Counted from the first letter of the stretch, positions 30,827-40,849 are shown. The stretch is DNA of 50,154 nt from JBFELU01 sp041572755 (GCA_041572755.1 JBFFRY010000021.1:1-50154), one strand, 5' to 3'. Notes: generated from the sequence alone by a model not told the origin. Made by a program: numbers and translations.

Positions 30827-32748
30827 TACTTGTAGCTCCTTTGCGACAGCTCGACGTATTCGAACTCGAGCTCCTCCTTGGTGAGCGACGGCTCGGCCCC
30901 GGTCCCTTCGAAACCCCAGTTGGCCACGTGGGCGAACCGCTCGTCGTCGCGCCGGGCTTCCCCGTCGGGGGTCTGGTGCTCCAGCCGGAAGTGGCCCCCG
31001 CAGGACTCCTCCCGATAGAGGGCGTCGTGGCACATGAGCTCGGCGAGTTCGAAGAAGTCGGCGACCCTCCCCGCTTTCTCCAACGACTCGTTCATCGAGG
31101 CCCCGTCACCGGGGACCTTGACATCCCGGTGGTACTCCTCGCGGAGGGTGGCGATCTCGGAAATGGCCTTGCGCAGGCCGTTCTCCGAGCGGGCCATGCC
31201 GCACTCGTCGATCATGATCTTGCCGAGCTCCCGGTGGAACCAGTCGATGGTGCGCGACCCGTTGGTGCCCAGCAGCCGGGCCACCCGGTCCTGCACGTCC
31301 TGCTCGGCTTCGGCAAACGCCGGATGGCTCGTCGGCACCGGATCGGTGCCCAGCATCCCCGCCAGGTAGGCGCCGATGGTGTAGGGGAGGACGAAGTACC
31401 CGTCCGCCAGGCCCTGCATGAGGGCACTGGCTCCCAGCCGGTTGGCGCCGTGATCGGAGAAGTTCGCCTCCCCGATCGAATAAAGGCCGGGAATGGTCGT
31501 CATCAGGTCGTAGTCGACCCACAGGCCTCCCATCGTGTAGTGGGGGGCCGGGTAGATGCGCATCGGCGTCTGGTACGGGTCCTCGTCGGTGATGCGCTCG
31601 TACATCTCGAACAGGTTCCCGTAACGCTCCTCGATCGTGTCCCGGCCCAGCCGCCCGATCGCCTCGGCGAAGTCGAGATACACCCCGTTGCGCAGCGGCC
31701 CGACACCGCGCTCCTCGTTGATCACCTGCTCGGCGGCCCGGGACGCGACGTCCCTGGGCACCAGGTTCCCGAACGCCGGATAGCGCCGCTCCAGGTAGTA
31801 GTCGCGCTCGGACTCGGGGATCTCCGAGGCGGTCCTGGTCTCCCCGATCTCCTTGGGGACCCAGATCCTGCCGTCGTTGCGCAGCGACTCCGACATCAAC
31901 GTCAGCTTCGACTGGAACTCGTCGCTGGCCGGAATGCAAGTGGGATGGATCTGGGTGAAGCACGGATTGCCGAACAGGGCGCCCTTGCGATGGGCCCGCC
32001 AGATGGCGGTTCCGTTGCAGGCCATGGCGTTGGTGCTCAGGTAGTAGACGTTGCTGTACCCGCCGGTGGCCAGCACCACGGCATGCGCCGAGTGGGAGGT
32101 GACCTCACCGGTCACCAGGTTGCGGACCACCACCCCCACGGCTTTGCCGTCGGCCACCACCACCTCGAGCATCTCGGAGCGGGTGAACAGCTCCACCGTG
32201 CCGGCACCGACCTGGCGGGCCAGCGCCTGGTAGGCCCCGAGCAGCAGCTGCTGGCCGGTGACGCCGCGGGCGTAGAAGGTGCGGGACACCTGAGCGCCGC
32301 CGAAGGAGCGGTTTGCGAGCAGGCCCCCGTACTCCCTGGCGAACGGAACACCCTGGGCCACGCACTGGTCGATGATCTCGTTGCTCACCTGGGCCAGGCG
32401 GTAGACGTTGGCCTCCCGGGAGCGGTAGTCGCCGCCCTTCACGGTGTCGTAGAAGAGCCGGTAGATGCTGTCGCCGTCCCCCTGGTAGTTCTTGGCCGCG
32501 TTGATGCCGCCTTGGGCGGCGATGCTGTGGGCTCGCCGCGACGAGTCGTGATAGGTGAAGGCCTTCACCCGGTATCCCAGCTCGCCCAGGGTGGCCGCCG
32601 CCGAGGCCCCGGCGAGGCCGGTGCCGATCACGATGACGGAGAACTTACGCTTGTTGGCCGGCGACACCAGAGGGATGGCGAAGCGGTGGTTGTCCCACTT
32701 CTCGGCGATGGGACCTTCGGGGATCTTGGCGTCGAGTTGCATCATCAT
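30826..32748 (-). CDS. sdhA: Succinate dehydrogenase flavoprotein subunit
   Basis: A 640-residue flavoprotein. The FAD-binding GTGLAG (42-47), the covalent FAD His74 in RRAHSIAAQGGINA, the PTCIPASDEFQSKLTLMSESLRNDGR segment, HYTMGGLWVDYD and NRLGASALMQGLADG identify it. It oxidises succinate to fumarate (or the reverse). The length and gene order C-A-B match the single-cytochrome b558 type of complex II rather than the E. coli SdhCDAB type. GAGGTGAG precedes an ATGATGATG start. Confidence 0.95.
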   Translation of the reverse strand: MMMQLDAKIPEGPIAEKWDNHRFAIPLVSPANKRKFSVIVIGTGLAGASAAATLGELGYRVKAFTYHDSSRRAHSIAAQGGINAAKNYQGDGDSIYRLFYDTVKGGDYRSREANVYRLAQVSNEIIDQCVAQGVPFAREYGGLLANRSFGGAQVSRTFYARGVTGQQLLLGAYQALARQVGAGTVELFTRSEMLEVVVADGKAVGVVVRNLVTGEVTSHSAHAVVLATGGYSNVYYLSTNAMACNGTAIWRAHRKGALFGNPCFTQIHPTCIPASDEFQSKLTLMSESLRNDGRIWVPKEIGETRTASEIPESERDYYLERRYPAFGNLVPRDVASRAAEQVINEERGVGPLRNGVYLDFAEAIGRLGRDTIEERYGNLFEMYERITDEDPYQTPMRIYPAPHYTMGGLWVDYDLMTTIPGLYSIGEANFSDHGANRLGASALMQGLADGYFVLPYTIGAYLAGMLGTDPVPTSHPAFAEAEQDVQDRVARLLGTNGSRTIDWFHRELGKIMIDECGMARSENGLRKAISEIATLREEYHRDVKVPGDGASMNESLEKAGRVADFFELAELMCHDALYREESCGGHFRLEHQTPDGEARRDDERFAHVANWGFEGTGAEPSLTKEELEFEYVELSQRSYK

Positions 32749-32754
32749 CTCACC

Positions 32755-33477
32755 TCACCCGACGATCCCGGCTTGGACCGCGATCGGGAAGCTCACGTTG
32801 CCGACCACCACCACTGCGGCGAGGCCGATCGCCAGCCAGCGGCGCCATTGATTGAACCTGGGGTTGTTGACGCCCAGCGACTGAAACATGCTCCAGGCCC
32901 CGTGGAAGATGTGGATGCCCAGCAAGAGGTTGGCCACGATGTAGAAGAGGGCCACCGGGAGGCGCTCGAAGCTCGCCACCACGTTGTGGTACACGTCGCC
33001 GCGGAGGTAGTCCGGGTTCGCCGTGCCCCAGGTGAGATCGGCCAGGTGGAAGAACAGGAAGGCCAGGATGATGACCCCGCCCCACACCATCGTCCGCGAG
33101 GCGTAGTTGGCGGCGGCGTAGTGGCGCTCCTCGTACCGGGCCGGCCGGGACCGGCGGTTCAGCAGCGTCAGCGTGAACGCGGCGTGCAGGTGGAGGAGGG
33201 CCGCGACGGTCAGGCCGATCCGCAGGATCCACAGGAGGTGGGTGCGAGGCACCAGGTGCCCGCCCAGGTCCCGGAGCGACTCGCCGTAGGCATTGATCTC
33301 GGCCGGCCCGATGTACATCTTCAGGTTCCCGATCATGTGGGCCACGATGTAGCCGATCAGGATGATCCCGGTGATGGCCATCACCCACTTCTTCCCCACC
33401 GCCGATCGATAGAACTCGAGGAACCAGGGAAGACGGCGGCGGGTCGGCTTGTCGGTGCGCTGCGTGGTGCTCGTCAC
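32755..33477 (-). CDS. sdhC: Succinate dehydrogenase cytochrome b558 subunit
   Basis: A 240-residue membrane subunit with five hydrophobic segments. Candidate haem-ligand histidines lie in the helices (for example YIVAHMIGNLKMY, LLHLHAAFTL, FFHLADL, GIHIFHGAW), giving the di-haem anchor of the single-subunit b558 family. It takes electrons to the quinone pool. The start is GTG at 33477 with GGAGG 7 nt upstream; the longer open frame upstream is antisense to lysE. First gene of sdhCAB. Confidence 0.9.
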   Translation of the reverse strand: MTSTTQRTDKPTRRRLPWFLEFYRSAVGKKWVMAITGIILIGYIVAHMIGNLKMYIGPAEINAYGESLRDLGGHLVPRTHLLWILRIGLTVAALLHLHAAFTLTLLNRRSRPARYEERHYAAANYASRTMVWGGVIILAFLFFHLADLTWGTANPDYLRGDVYHNVVASFERLPVALFYIVANLLLGIHIFHGAWSMFQSLGVNNPRFNQWRRWLAIGLAAVVVVGNVSFPIAVQAGIVG

Positions 33478-33541
33478 CAATAGCCTCCGCGGTAGGACGT
33501 CCCGCCCATTATCGCCGCTCTGGGGAGCATCCAACGCCCGG

Positions 33542-33547
33542 TATGCT
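33542..33547 (+). promoter_or_regulatory. -10 box, leaderless lysE promoter
   Basis: TATGCT is followed by 8 nt and the ATG at 33556, with no ribosome binding site. It lies in the short gap divergent from sdhC. Confidence 0.55.
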
Positions 33548-33555
33548 CCACCGGC

Positions 33556-34206
33556 ATGCCCGACGGCGGAACGCTCATCGCATTCTCGGTGGCGGCGATC
33601 ATCTTGTTCGTCGTGCCGGGCCCGGCCGTCCTCTACATCGTCACCCGCAGCATCTCCCAGGGGCGCAAGGCCGGCATGGTGTCGGTGCTGGGCATCCATG
33701 CCGGAAGCCTGGTTCACATCGCGGCGGCGGTTGCCGGGCTCTCGGCCCTGCTGGCCCGCTCGGCCGTGGCCTACTCGGTCGTCCGCTACGTCGGCGCCGC
33801 CTACCTCGTCTACCTCGGAGTCAGGGCTCTCACCGAACGCGAGCCCGGCGACGAAACCGTCGGCGGCCGCACGGTCCCGCTGCGGCGGGTGTTCGTCGAC
33901 GGCTTCGTGGTGAACCTGCTCAACCCGAAGACCGCCGCCTTCTTCCTGGCGTTCGTGCCTCAGTTCCTCGACTCGACCAAGGGAACGGCGTTGCAGCTGC
34001 TCGTGCTCGGGGCGCTGTTCGTGATCCTCGGGATCCTCTCCGATAGTGCCTATGCCTTGGCGGCCGGCACCATCGGCGGGACGCTGGAACGCCATCCGGC
34101 CTGGCGTGTCACCCGTCGCCGAGTGTCGGGAGGCATCTACCTCACTCTGGGCGCGTTCGCCGCCGTCTTCGGCGGCAACGGGGCGACGGACTCCGCCCGG
34201 GCTTGA
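33556..34206 (+). CDS. LysE/RhtB family amino-acid exporter
   Basis: A 216-residue membrane protein with six hydrophobic segments. VVPGPAVLYIVTRSISQGRKAG near residues 19-40 is the family signature, and GFVVNLLNPKTAAFFLAFVPQF near 115-136 is the second conserved block. Such proteins export lysine, threonine, homoserine or related compounds; the substrate is not readable. A leaderless start at 33556 is likely. The aldolase gene follows 17 bp later behind its own -10-like box. Confidence 0.88.
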   Translation: MPDGGTLIAFSVAAIILFVVPGPAVLYIVTRSISQGRKAGMVSVLGIHAGSLVHIAAAVAGLSALLARSAVAYSVVRYVGAAYLVYLGVRALTEREPGDETVGGRTVPLRRVFVDGFVVNLLNPKTAAFFLAFVPQFLDSTKGTALQLLVLGALFVILGILSDSAYALAAGTIGGTLERHPAWRVTRRRVSGGIYLTLGAFAAVFGGNGATDSARA

Positions 34207-34211
34207 CCCGG

Positions 34212-34217
34212 TAGCCT
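34212..34217 (+). promoter_or_regulatory. -10-like box before the aldolase gene
   Basis: TAGCCT is followed by 6 nt and the ATG at 34224. No ribosome binding site is visible. A leaderless internal promoter is likely, though read-through from lysE is also possible. Confidence 0.4.
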
Positions 34218-34223
34218 CCGAGC

Positions 34224-35111
34224 ATGCGCACCCCACCCCGGCATCTCCCGGCACTCATCACCCCGTTCACCCGCTCCGGTGAGGTGGACGAACCCGGCCA
34301 TTTCGCCAACATCGAACTGCTCACCGAACGCGGCGTCGGCGGCTTCCTCATCGCCGGCTCGACCGGGGAGGGCCCCTACCTCGAGCCCGGGGAGCGGGCC
34401 CGGCTGGTGGCCGGTGCCCGGGCAGCGGCACCGCGCTCGTTTCTGCTGTGTGGGATCGCGTCGGAGTCACTGCGGGGAGCGCTCCGGCAGGCTTCCGAAG
34501 CTGCCGAGGCGGGCGCCGATGCGATCCTGGCGCTCACGCCGACCACCCTGGTGCGAGGCCGCCACGCCCGGGTGCACGAGTACTTCGCCGACGTCGCGGC
34601 CCGGGCTCCCCTCCCGGTGTTCATGTACTCGGTTCCCAACGTGACCGGGTACGAGTTCCCGCTCGACGACGTCATCGAACTGTCCCGCCACGAGAACATC
34701 AGGGGCATGAAGGACTCCGGCGGCCACCCGGTCCGGCTCGGATCCATCGTGCGCGGCGCCCCGAAGGACTTCTTCATGTTCACCGGATCCTCGGCGGCGG
34801 TCTCACTCTCGGTTGCCGGTGGGGCCCGGGGGGCGATCACCGCCAGCGCCAACTACGCCCCGCAACTGGTCGGCGAGATCGCCTCGGGCGGCCGAACTTC
34901 TCCGGCGCGAGTCGATGAGGCCCAGGCCGCACTCATCAAGCTCTCCAAGACCGTCGAGGCCCACGGGGCCGCCGGGAGCAAGGCGGCGGCGGGGTTGGTG
35001 GGCCTGGCGACGGGATCACCGCGACGGCCGCTGCGGCCGGTGACCGCGGCCGTCACCCGCCACTTGGCGGCCGCCATCCGCGAAGCCGGGATCGAGGTGA
35101 CCGGCAAGTAG
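34224..35111 (+). CDS. Dihydrodipicolinate synthase/N-acetylneuraminate lyase family protein
   Basis: A 295-residue TIM-barrel aldolase of the DapA/NanA family. Schiff-base Lys163 lies in RGMKDSGG, the catalytic Tyr135 in MYSVPNVTG and the carboxylate-binding loop is GSTGEG (45-50). The family splits pyruvate- or 2-oxoacid-based adducts; the usual dapA loop reads GTTGE, and here Ser replaces the first Thr. I cannot tell lysine synthesis from sugar-acid or hydroxyproline catabolism. It follows lysE closely and could share its function in amino-acid metabolism. Confidence 0.85.
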   Translation: MRTPPRHLPALITPFTRSGEVDEPGHFANIELLTERGVGGFLIAGSTGEGPYLEPGERARLVAGARAAAPRSFLLCGIASESLRGALRQASEAAEAGADAILALTPTTLVRGRHARVHEYFADVAARAPLPVFMYSVPNVTGYEFPLDDVIELSRHENIRGMKDSGGHPVRLGSIVRGAPKDFFMFTGSSAAVSLSVAGGARGAITASANYAPQLVGEIASGGRTSPARVDEAQAALIKLSKTVEAHGAAGSKAAAGLVGLATGSPRRPLRPVTAAVTRHLAAAIREAGIEVTGK

Positions 35112-35160
35112 CGTTTCGAGGCTTTGCTACGATCGCCCGTGAACGCGGAAAGGAGCCGTT

Positions 35161-35550
35161 TTGGCCAAGTTCCTGACCCAGGAGTGGTTGGACGCCCTCG
35201 GATCGACCGTGGGTGCCGACGAGGGGTTCAAGAGCGCCATCGCCAACGTCGATCTCTGTCTGCAATTCGAGGTCCCGGATGCGCCGGGAGGCACCGAGGG
35301 CACCTATCACTTCGTCATCAAGGAGGGTGGGCTGACGACTGGCGCCGGGGCGGCCGATGAGGCCGACGCCACGATCTCCAACAACTACGAGACGGCCGTC
35401 GCCATCTCGAAGGGGGAACTCAACACCCAAATGGCCTTCATGACCGGCAAGCTCAAGGTGTCGGGCAACATGGCCAAGATCATGATGAACCAGGCGGTCT
35501 TCTCGGCCTTTGCCGAAGCGGCCTCGGCCGTCGACGTCAGCTACGACTGA
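35161..35550 (+). CDS. SCP2 sterol-binding-domain protein
   Basis: A 129-residue single-domain protein. FHFVIKEGGLTTGAGAADEADATISNNYETAVAISKGE-like order (actual sequence YHFVIKEGG...DATISNNYE) and the downstream GKLKVSGNMAKIMM are the SCP2 fold pattern seen in proteins that bind lipids or fatty acyl-CoAs. The start is an uncommon TTG at 35161, supported by GGAAAGGAG ending 5 nt upstream and by there being no better codon. A TACGAT -10 candidate is at 35128-35133. The gene ends before a strong bidirectional terminator. Confidence 0.85.
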   Translation: MAKFLTQEWLDALGSTVGADEGFKSAIANVDLCLQFEVPDAPGGTEGTYHFVIKEGGLTTGAGAADEADATISNNYETAVAISKGELNTQMAFMTGKLKVSGNMAKIMMNQAVFSAFAEAASAVDVSYD

Positions 35551-35574
35551 TACGGCTGAACAGCCGGAAGAACG

Positions 35575-35602
35575 CGAGGGCGCACCGGACGGTGCGCCCT
35601 CG
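35575..35602. terminator. Bidirectional terminator between SCP2 gene and hup
   Basis: A perfect 12-bp stem (CGAGGGCGCACC with its complement) closes a 4-nt loop, midway between two convergent genes. It should end both messages, although the flanking T-runs are weak. Confidence 0.75.
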
Positions 35603-35626
35603 ATCCTTGCTCGGAAGGGGTGAACC

Positions 35627-35950
35627 CTAGAAGCTGGTCGATCCGTAGCTGGGCGTTTGCGGGGCGGCTGCAACCGTGCCTTTCACGGTGTCCTTCAACG
35701 CCTTGGCCGGCTTGAACCGGGGGGCGTGGTGGGCCGGCACCTGCACGGGAGCACCGGTCTGCGGGTTGCGAGCCGTCCGCTCCTTCACGAAACGAGCCTC
35801 AAAGTTGCCGAAACCGGCGATCTGGACCTTCTCTCGGCCCTTCAGAGCATCGGATATGGCCCCGAACACGGCATCCACCGTGGCGGCAACCTGATTCTTG
35901 GGGCCACCGGTGGAGGCGGCCACTGCGTCGACGAGGTCGCGCTTATTCAT
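35627..35950 (-). CDS. hup: HU family nucleoid-associated DNA-binding protein
   Basis: A 107-residue HU homologue. The N-terminus MNKRDLVDAVAASTGGPK, the GFGNFEARFVKERTARNPQTGAPV arm and the PAHHAPRFKPAKALKDTV end identify it. HU bends and compacts DNA as a dimer. It lacks the long basic tail of mycobacterial HupB; the last residues (AAPQTPSYGSTSF) are a short neutral extension. The ATG at 35950 follows GGGGAG; the longer frame is upstream non-coding. An inverted repeat ATCACA-ACCC-TGTGAT lies upstream. Confidence 0.94.
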   Translation of the reverse strand: MNKRDLVDAVAASTGGPKNQVAATVDAVFGAISDALKGREKVQIAGFGNFEARFVKERTARNPQTGAPVQVPAHHAPRFKPAKALKDTVKGTVAAAPQTPSYGSTSF

Positions 35951-35971
35951 CTTCACTCCCCTTTCGAGCGA

Positions 35972-35987
35972 ATCACAACCCTGTGAT
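35972..35987. repeat. Inverted repeat upstream of hup
   Basis: ATCACA and TGTGAT flank ACCC, a perfect 6-bp inverted repeat 22-37 bp upstream of the hup start. It could be an operator or an mRNA leader hairpin. The half-sites face away from the usual CRP orientation. Confidence 0.4.
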
Positions 35988-36103
35988 CCTACCCGCCAAT
36001 CCCCCAAACGCGTTGGTATTTCAAGGGGAATCGTCCGATGACGCCGGGGCGGTGAGACCGCCGAGAGCCGTCAGATTAGAGTTGCGTCGACCAGGGAGGG
36101 TCG

Positions 36104-37003
36104 GTGCGGACTTTCAAGCGATATCGGTCGGCGATCGTCACCGTCGCCGGAGCAGTCCTCATCATCGCCTCGTTGGGGTGGGAGTACGCCCGGATGAAGC
36201 CCGACTACCGCTTCATCGTCGATCCATGGTCGGTTCGGGGGTTCGAGACCACTCAGGGTCTGGTGATGACCGCCATCGCCGTTGCCATCATCGCCGTCAC
36301 CGTCGTGATCACCTGGCGGGGGGACTCCCTGGTGCCATCGCTGGGGATCGTGGGCGGCGTCACGGTGTTCGCAGTGGCACTCACCGCCCTCTCCGGCGCC
36401 GACGACGTCAGCCTGCCCTGGCCGGCGATCTGGGGCTTCGGCTTGGTGACCGCATTCGTGACGGCGTCGGCGGCGACCCGTTGGCTGTCCCGGCCGTCCC
36501 ACAGCACCCTCCGCCGGCTCGCCATCTCTGGGATCTTCCTGGCAACGTTCTTCGTCACCCCGCTGCTCATCTTCAATCCGATCTTCAGCGGAAACTCGAT
36601 GCCCCTGTGGGTGATCGTGTTGGTGGGCTTTCTGCTCATGGGCGGGCTGATCCTCATTCAGCAGCCCCAGGAACTGGCCCCCTATCGGTTGCTCATCAAC
36701 GGCGTGGTGATCGGCTGGATCGTCGGGCTGACCATGTCGGCTTCGCTTCGATCGACACTGCGGCGCCTCCAGATCGAGTGGAGTCTCGACAACCTCGGTG
36801 CGGAGAGCGCCGCCGACCTGCGGGACATCCAGGTCACCTCGGGCGTGATGATGGTGTGGATCGGCGGTCTGCTGGCCTTCGCCGGGGCCGTGGCGCTGTG
36901 GGCCCACCGCCGCGAGCGGCTGGAAGCACTGCAGCGCTCCCAGCGCCAGCTCGAGGCCGCCCGGGAGAGCGCCGCCGAACTGGGTGAGTCGCTGACCGTC
37001 TGA
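36104..37003 (+). CDS. Polytopic membrane protein of unknown function
   Basis: A 299-residue protein that I do not recognise. It has about seven hydrophobic segments between residues 9 and 265 (the first at about 9-26, the last at about 246-264) and a cytoplasmic helical tail rich in Arg, Gln and Glu (RRERLEALQRSQRQLEAARE) that could form a coiled coil. The GTG at 36104 follows an AGGGAGGG ribosome binding site and a TAGAGT -10 candidate at 36077-36082. It converges on mdh with 17 bp between stops. Confidence 0.8.
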   Translation: MRTFKRYRSAIVTVAGAVLIIASLGWEYARMKPDYRFIVDPWSVRGFETTQGLVMTAIAVAIIAVTVVITWRGDSLVPSLGIVGGVTVFAVALTALSGADDVSLPWPAIWGFGLVTAFVTASAATRWLSRPSHSTLRRLAISGIFLATFFVTPLLIFNPIFSGNSMPLWVIVLVGFLLMGGLILIQQPQELAPYRLLINGVVIGWIVGLTMSASLRSTLRRLQIEWSLDNLGAESAADLRDIQVTSGVMMVWIGGLLAFAGAVALWAHRRERLEALQRSQRQLEAARESAAELGESLTV

Positions 37004-37020
37004 GGCCCGGTCCCGACCCC

Positions 37021-37959
37021 TCAGCCCAGGTCGAGCTGCTCCAGCTCCCCCACCTTCCTGCGCACCTCGTCGGCCGCCCCGGAGAGGGCTTCCCGCTCGG
37101 CGGACGTCAGGTCGAGCTCGACGATCTCGGTCACCCCGCCGGCGCCGATCCGGGCCGGCACCCCGAGATAGACCCCGTCGATCCCATACTCACCGGTCAC
37201 CCAGGCGCACACCGGCATCCGCTCGCCGGAGTCCTCGAGAACCGCCCTCACCATCTTGGCGGCGGCGGCCGAAGGGGCGTAGTAGGCGCTGCCGGTCTTG
37301 AGGAGACCGACGATCTCGGCACCGCCGTCGCGAGTCCGCTCGATGAGTGCATCGATGGTCGGGCCGTCGAGGATCTCGGTCACGGGCTTGCCTCCCACGA
37401 AGCACTGGGAAGGCACCGGCACCATGGTCGGCCCGTGGCTGCCGAGGGTCAGCGCCTCGACATCCAGGATGTCGGCACCGGCTGCCTCCGCGATGAAATG
37501 GACAAACCGGGCGGTGTCCAGATTCCCGGCCTGGCCCATCACCCGGCTCTTGGGGAGACCGGACACCTCTGCGGCGAGGGTCGTCATGTGGTCGAGAGGG
37601 TTGGTGACGACCACGAGGACCGGGTCCGGCGAGTGTTGCATGATCTCCCGGGTGACCCCGGCCACGATCTTGGCGTTGACTTCGAGCAGGTCCATGCGGG
37701 TCATACCCGGCTTGCGGGGAAGACCGGCGGTGATCACCACGACATCGCTGCCGGCGGTATCGGCGTAATCGTTGGTGCCGGTGACCACCGAGCGGTACCG
37801 CTCCAGGGGCCGTGATTGATTCATGTCGAGGGCGAGACCCTGGGGTAGCCCGTCGACGATGTCGGTGAGCACGATCTCGTCGGCGATATCGGCGGCGGCC
37901 AACCGCTGCGCCGTCGTCGACCCGTACTTGCCGGCACCCACCACGGTTACCTTGGTCAT
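37021..37959 (-). CDS. mdh: Malate dehydrogenase (LDH-like)
   Basis: A 312-residue NAD-dependent oxidoreductase that converts malate and oxaloacetate. The nucleotide site GAGKYG, substrate residues Arg82 and Arg88 (GLPRKPGMTRMD), Asn120, Asp148, Arg151 and catalytic His175 are present; the Arg at the first position favours malate over lactate. The loop after the catalytic His reads GSHGPTMVP, where most relatives have Asp at the Pro177 position. A GAGAGG ribosome binding site precedes the ATG at 37959; a TTG 3 nt earlier is less likely. Confidence 0.92.
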   Translation of the reverse strand: MTKVTVVGAGKYGSTTAQRLAAADIADEIVLTDIVDGLPQGLALDMNQSRPLERYRSVVTGTNDYADTAGSDVVVITAGLPRKPGMTRMDLLEVNAKIVAGVTREIMQHSPDPVLVVVTNPLDHMTTLAAEVSGLPKSRVMGQAGNLDTARFVHFIAEAAGADILDVEALTLGSHGPTMVPVPSQCFVGGKPVTEILDGPTIDALIERTRDGGAEIVGLLKTGSAYYAPSAAAAKMVRAVLEDSGERMPVCAWVTGEYGIDGVYLGVPARIGAGGVTEIVELDLTSAEREALSGAADEVRRKVGELEQLDLG

Positions 37960-38022
37960 CAACCTCTCCTTGGCTCGAGGTAGCCGCAGGCTAGTGCCCG
38001 GACCGAACCAGCCGGCCGAGTC

Positions 38023-39225
<1,203 letters not shown>

Positions 39226-39266
39226 GGGTCAACTCCTGCTTCGTCGGTTGTCTGAGGGGACCGGCG

Positions 39267-40121
39267 TCACGGCATCCGGCGCTCGGCGGCCGCCACGGTG
39301 TTCTCGAGCAGCGAGGCGATCGTCATCGGACCGACGCCCCCGGGGACCGGGGTGATGGCACCGGCGATCTCGGATACCGCATCGAAGTCGACGTCGCCGA
39401 CCAGACCATCGTCGGTGCGGTTGATGCCCACGTCGATGACCGTGGCACCCGGCTTCACGTGTTCGGCACCGAACATGTGGGCCCGTCCGATGGCCGCCAC
39501 CAAGATGTCCGCCTTGCGGGTGAGATCGGTCAGATCCTTGGTCCGGGAGTGGGCCAGCACGACGGTGGCGTTGCGATTCTTGAGCCCCAGCAACACGGCG
39601 AGCGGCCGGCCCACGAGGAAGGAGCGGCCCACCACCACGGTGAAGGCCCCCTCGGTGGGGATGTCGTAGTGGTCGAGGATGCGCAGCACGCCGCTGGGGG
39701 TGGCGGGGGCCACCGTGGCGCGGTCGAGCACCAGCATCCCGAGATTGGTCGGGTGGAGGCCGTCGGCGTCCTTGGCGGGATCGATGGTCGTCACCACCGA
39801 GAACTCGTTGAGCCCATCGGGCAGCGGCAGCTGCACCAGGATCCCGTCCACTTCGTCTGATCCGTTCAGGCTGCGCACCAGGCCTTCCACCTCCTCCTGG
39901 GTGGCGGTGGCGGGCAGCTTGTGGTCGATGGGCTTGATGCCGGCCTTCTCGGCGGCCTTGTGCTTGCTGTTCACATAGACGTGCGACGCCGGATCTTCGC
40001 CGACCAGCACCGTGGCCAGGCCGACGCTCCCCCCCTTGGCACTGATGGCGGAGACCCGCTCTGCGACTTCGGCACGAACGCGTCCGGCAACCTCTTTCCC
40101 TGAGAGGATCTGTGCCGTCAT
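39267..40121 (-). CDS. folD: Methylenetetrahydrofolate dehydrogenase/cyclohydrolase FolD
   Basis: A 284-residue bifunctional enzyme interconverting methylene-, methenyl- and formyl-tetrahydrofolate. Tyr49 and Lys53 (HVYVNSKHKAAE) are catalytic, VGRSFLVGRPLAVLL is the cofactor-binding signature and PVPGGVGPMTIASLL the C-terminal block. AGGAGG lies 8 nt before the ATG at 40121; the nine extra N-terminal residues of a longer frame are unconserved. Confidence 0.95.
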   Translation of the reverse strand: MTAQILSGKEVAGRVRAEVAERVSAISAKGGSVGLATVLVGEDPASHVYVNSKHKAAEKAGIKPIDHKLPATATQEEVEGLVRSLNGSDEVDGILVQLPLPDGLNEFSVVTTIDPAKDADGLHPTNLGMLVLDRATVAPATPSGVLRILDHYDIPTEGAFTVVVGRSFLVGRPLAVLLGLKNRNATVVLAHSRTKDLTDLTRKADILVAAIGRAHMFGAEHVKPGATVIDVGINRTDDGLVGDVDFDAVSEIAGAITPVPGGVGPMTIASLLENTVAAAERRMP

Positions 40122-40187
40122 GGAAGATGACCTCCTCGGACAGTCCACGGCCGAGGATAGACCTCTCCGGAATCGCCTCCGCCGGCG

Positions 40188-40841
40188 TCAGCGTTGCCGC
40201 AGGACCTCGCGGATCATCGAGATGACGGTGGCCACTGCCCCGATGTTGTAGCCCTCCGGGATCACGATGTCGGCGTAGCGCTTGGAGGGCTCCACGAACT
40301 GGAGGTGCATGGGCCGCACGGTGTCGAGGTACTGGCCCCGCACGGAGTCGAACGACCTCCCCCGCTCGGTGAGGTCCCGTCCCAGGCGCCGCACGACCCT
40401 GAGATCGGGGTCGGTGTCGACGTAGATCTTCAGATCCATGAGATCTCGCAGACTCGGATCCGACAGCACCAGGATTCCCTCCACCAGGATCACCGGCTTG
40501 GGGTCGATCCGAACCGAGTCCGGCGACCGATTGTGGACGGTGAAGTCGTAGGTCGGCCGATCGATCGACTCGCCGGCGAGGAGCGCCCTGAGATGGGCGA
40601 CCAGGAGGTCGGTCTCCAGCGCATCCGGATGGTCGTAGTTGGTCTCGGCACGCTCCTTGACCGACAGATGACTCTGGTCTCGGTAGTAGGCGTCGTGCTG
40701 CAGCAGCGCCACGTTCCCGGGTCCGATCGCCTCGACGACCGACTCGGCGATCGTGGTCTTACCCGAGCCGGATCCGCCGGCAAGTCCGATGATGAGGGGA
40801 CCCTCGGTCGGCCAGGCGATGCCGCTGAAGGTGGAACTCAT
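40188..40841 (-). CDS. udk: Uridine kinase
   Basis: A 217-residue P-loop kinase that phosphorylates uridine and cytidine for pyrimidine salvage. Walker A GGSGSGKT (22-29), the HDAYYRD uridine-binding segment, NYDHPDALETDLL, YDFTVHNRS and VILVEGILVL are family marks. The ATG at 40841 follows a TAGCGT box by 8 nt, so a leaderless message is likely; the longer frame upstream runs inside sucD in another frame. Confidence 0.92.
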   Translation of the reverse strand: MSSTFSGIAWPTEGPLIIGLAGGSGSGKTTIAESVVEAIGPGNVALLQHDAYYRDQSHLSVKERAETNYDHPDALETDLLVAHLRALLAGESIDRPTYDFTVHNRSPDSVRIDPKPVILVEGILVLSDPSLRDLMDLKIYVDTDPDLRVVRRLGRDLTERGRSFDSVRGQYLDTVRPMHLQFVEPSKRYADIVIPEGYNIGAVATVISMIREVLRQR

Positions 40842-40849
40842 CAGGATCG

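Noticed and set aside
30841..33483. 880-codon plus-strand frame
   Set aside because: Antisense to sdhA and sdhC; no domain motif and shadow-like composition.
35972..35987. CRP-type operator before hup
   Set aside because: The half-sites are everted (TCACA...TGTGA) relative to the CRP consensus.
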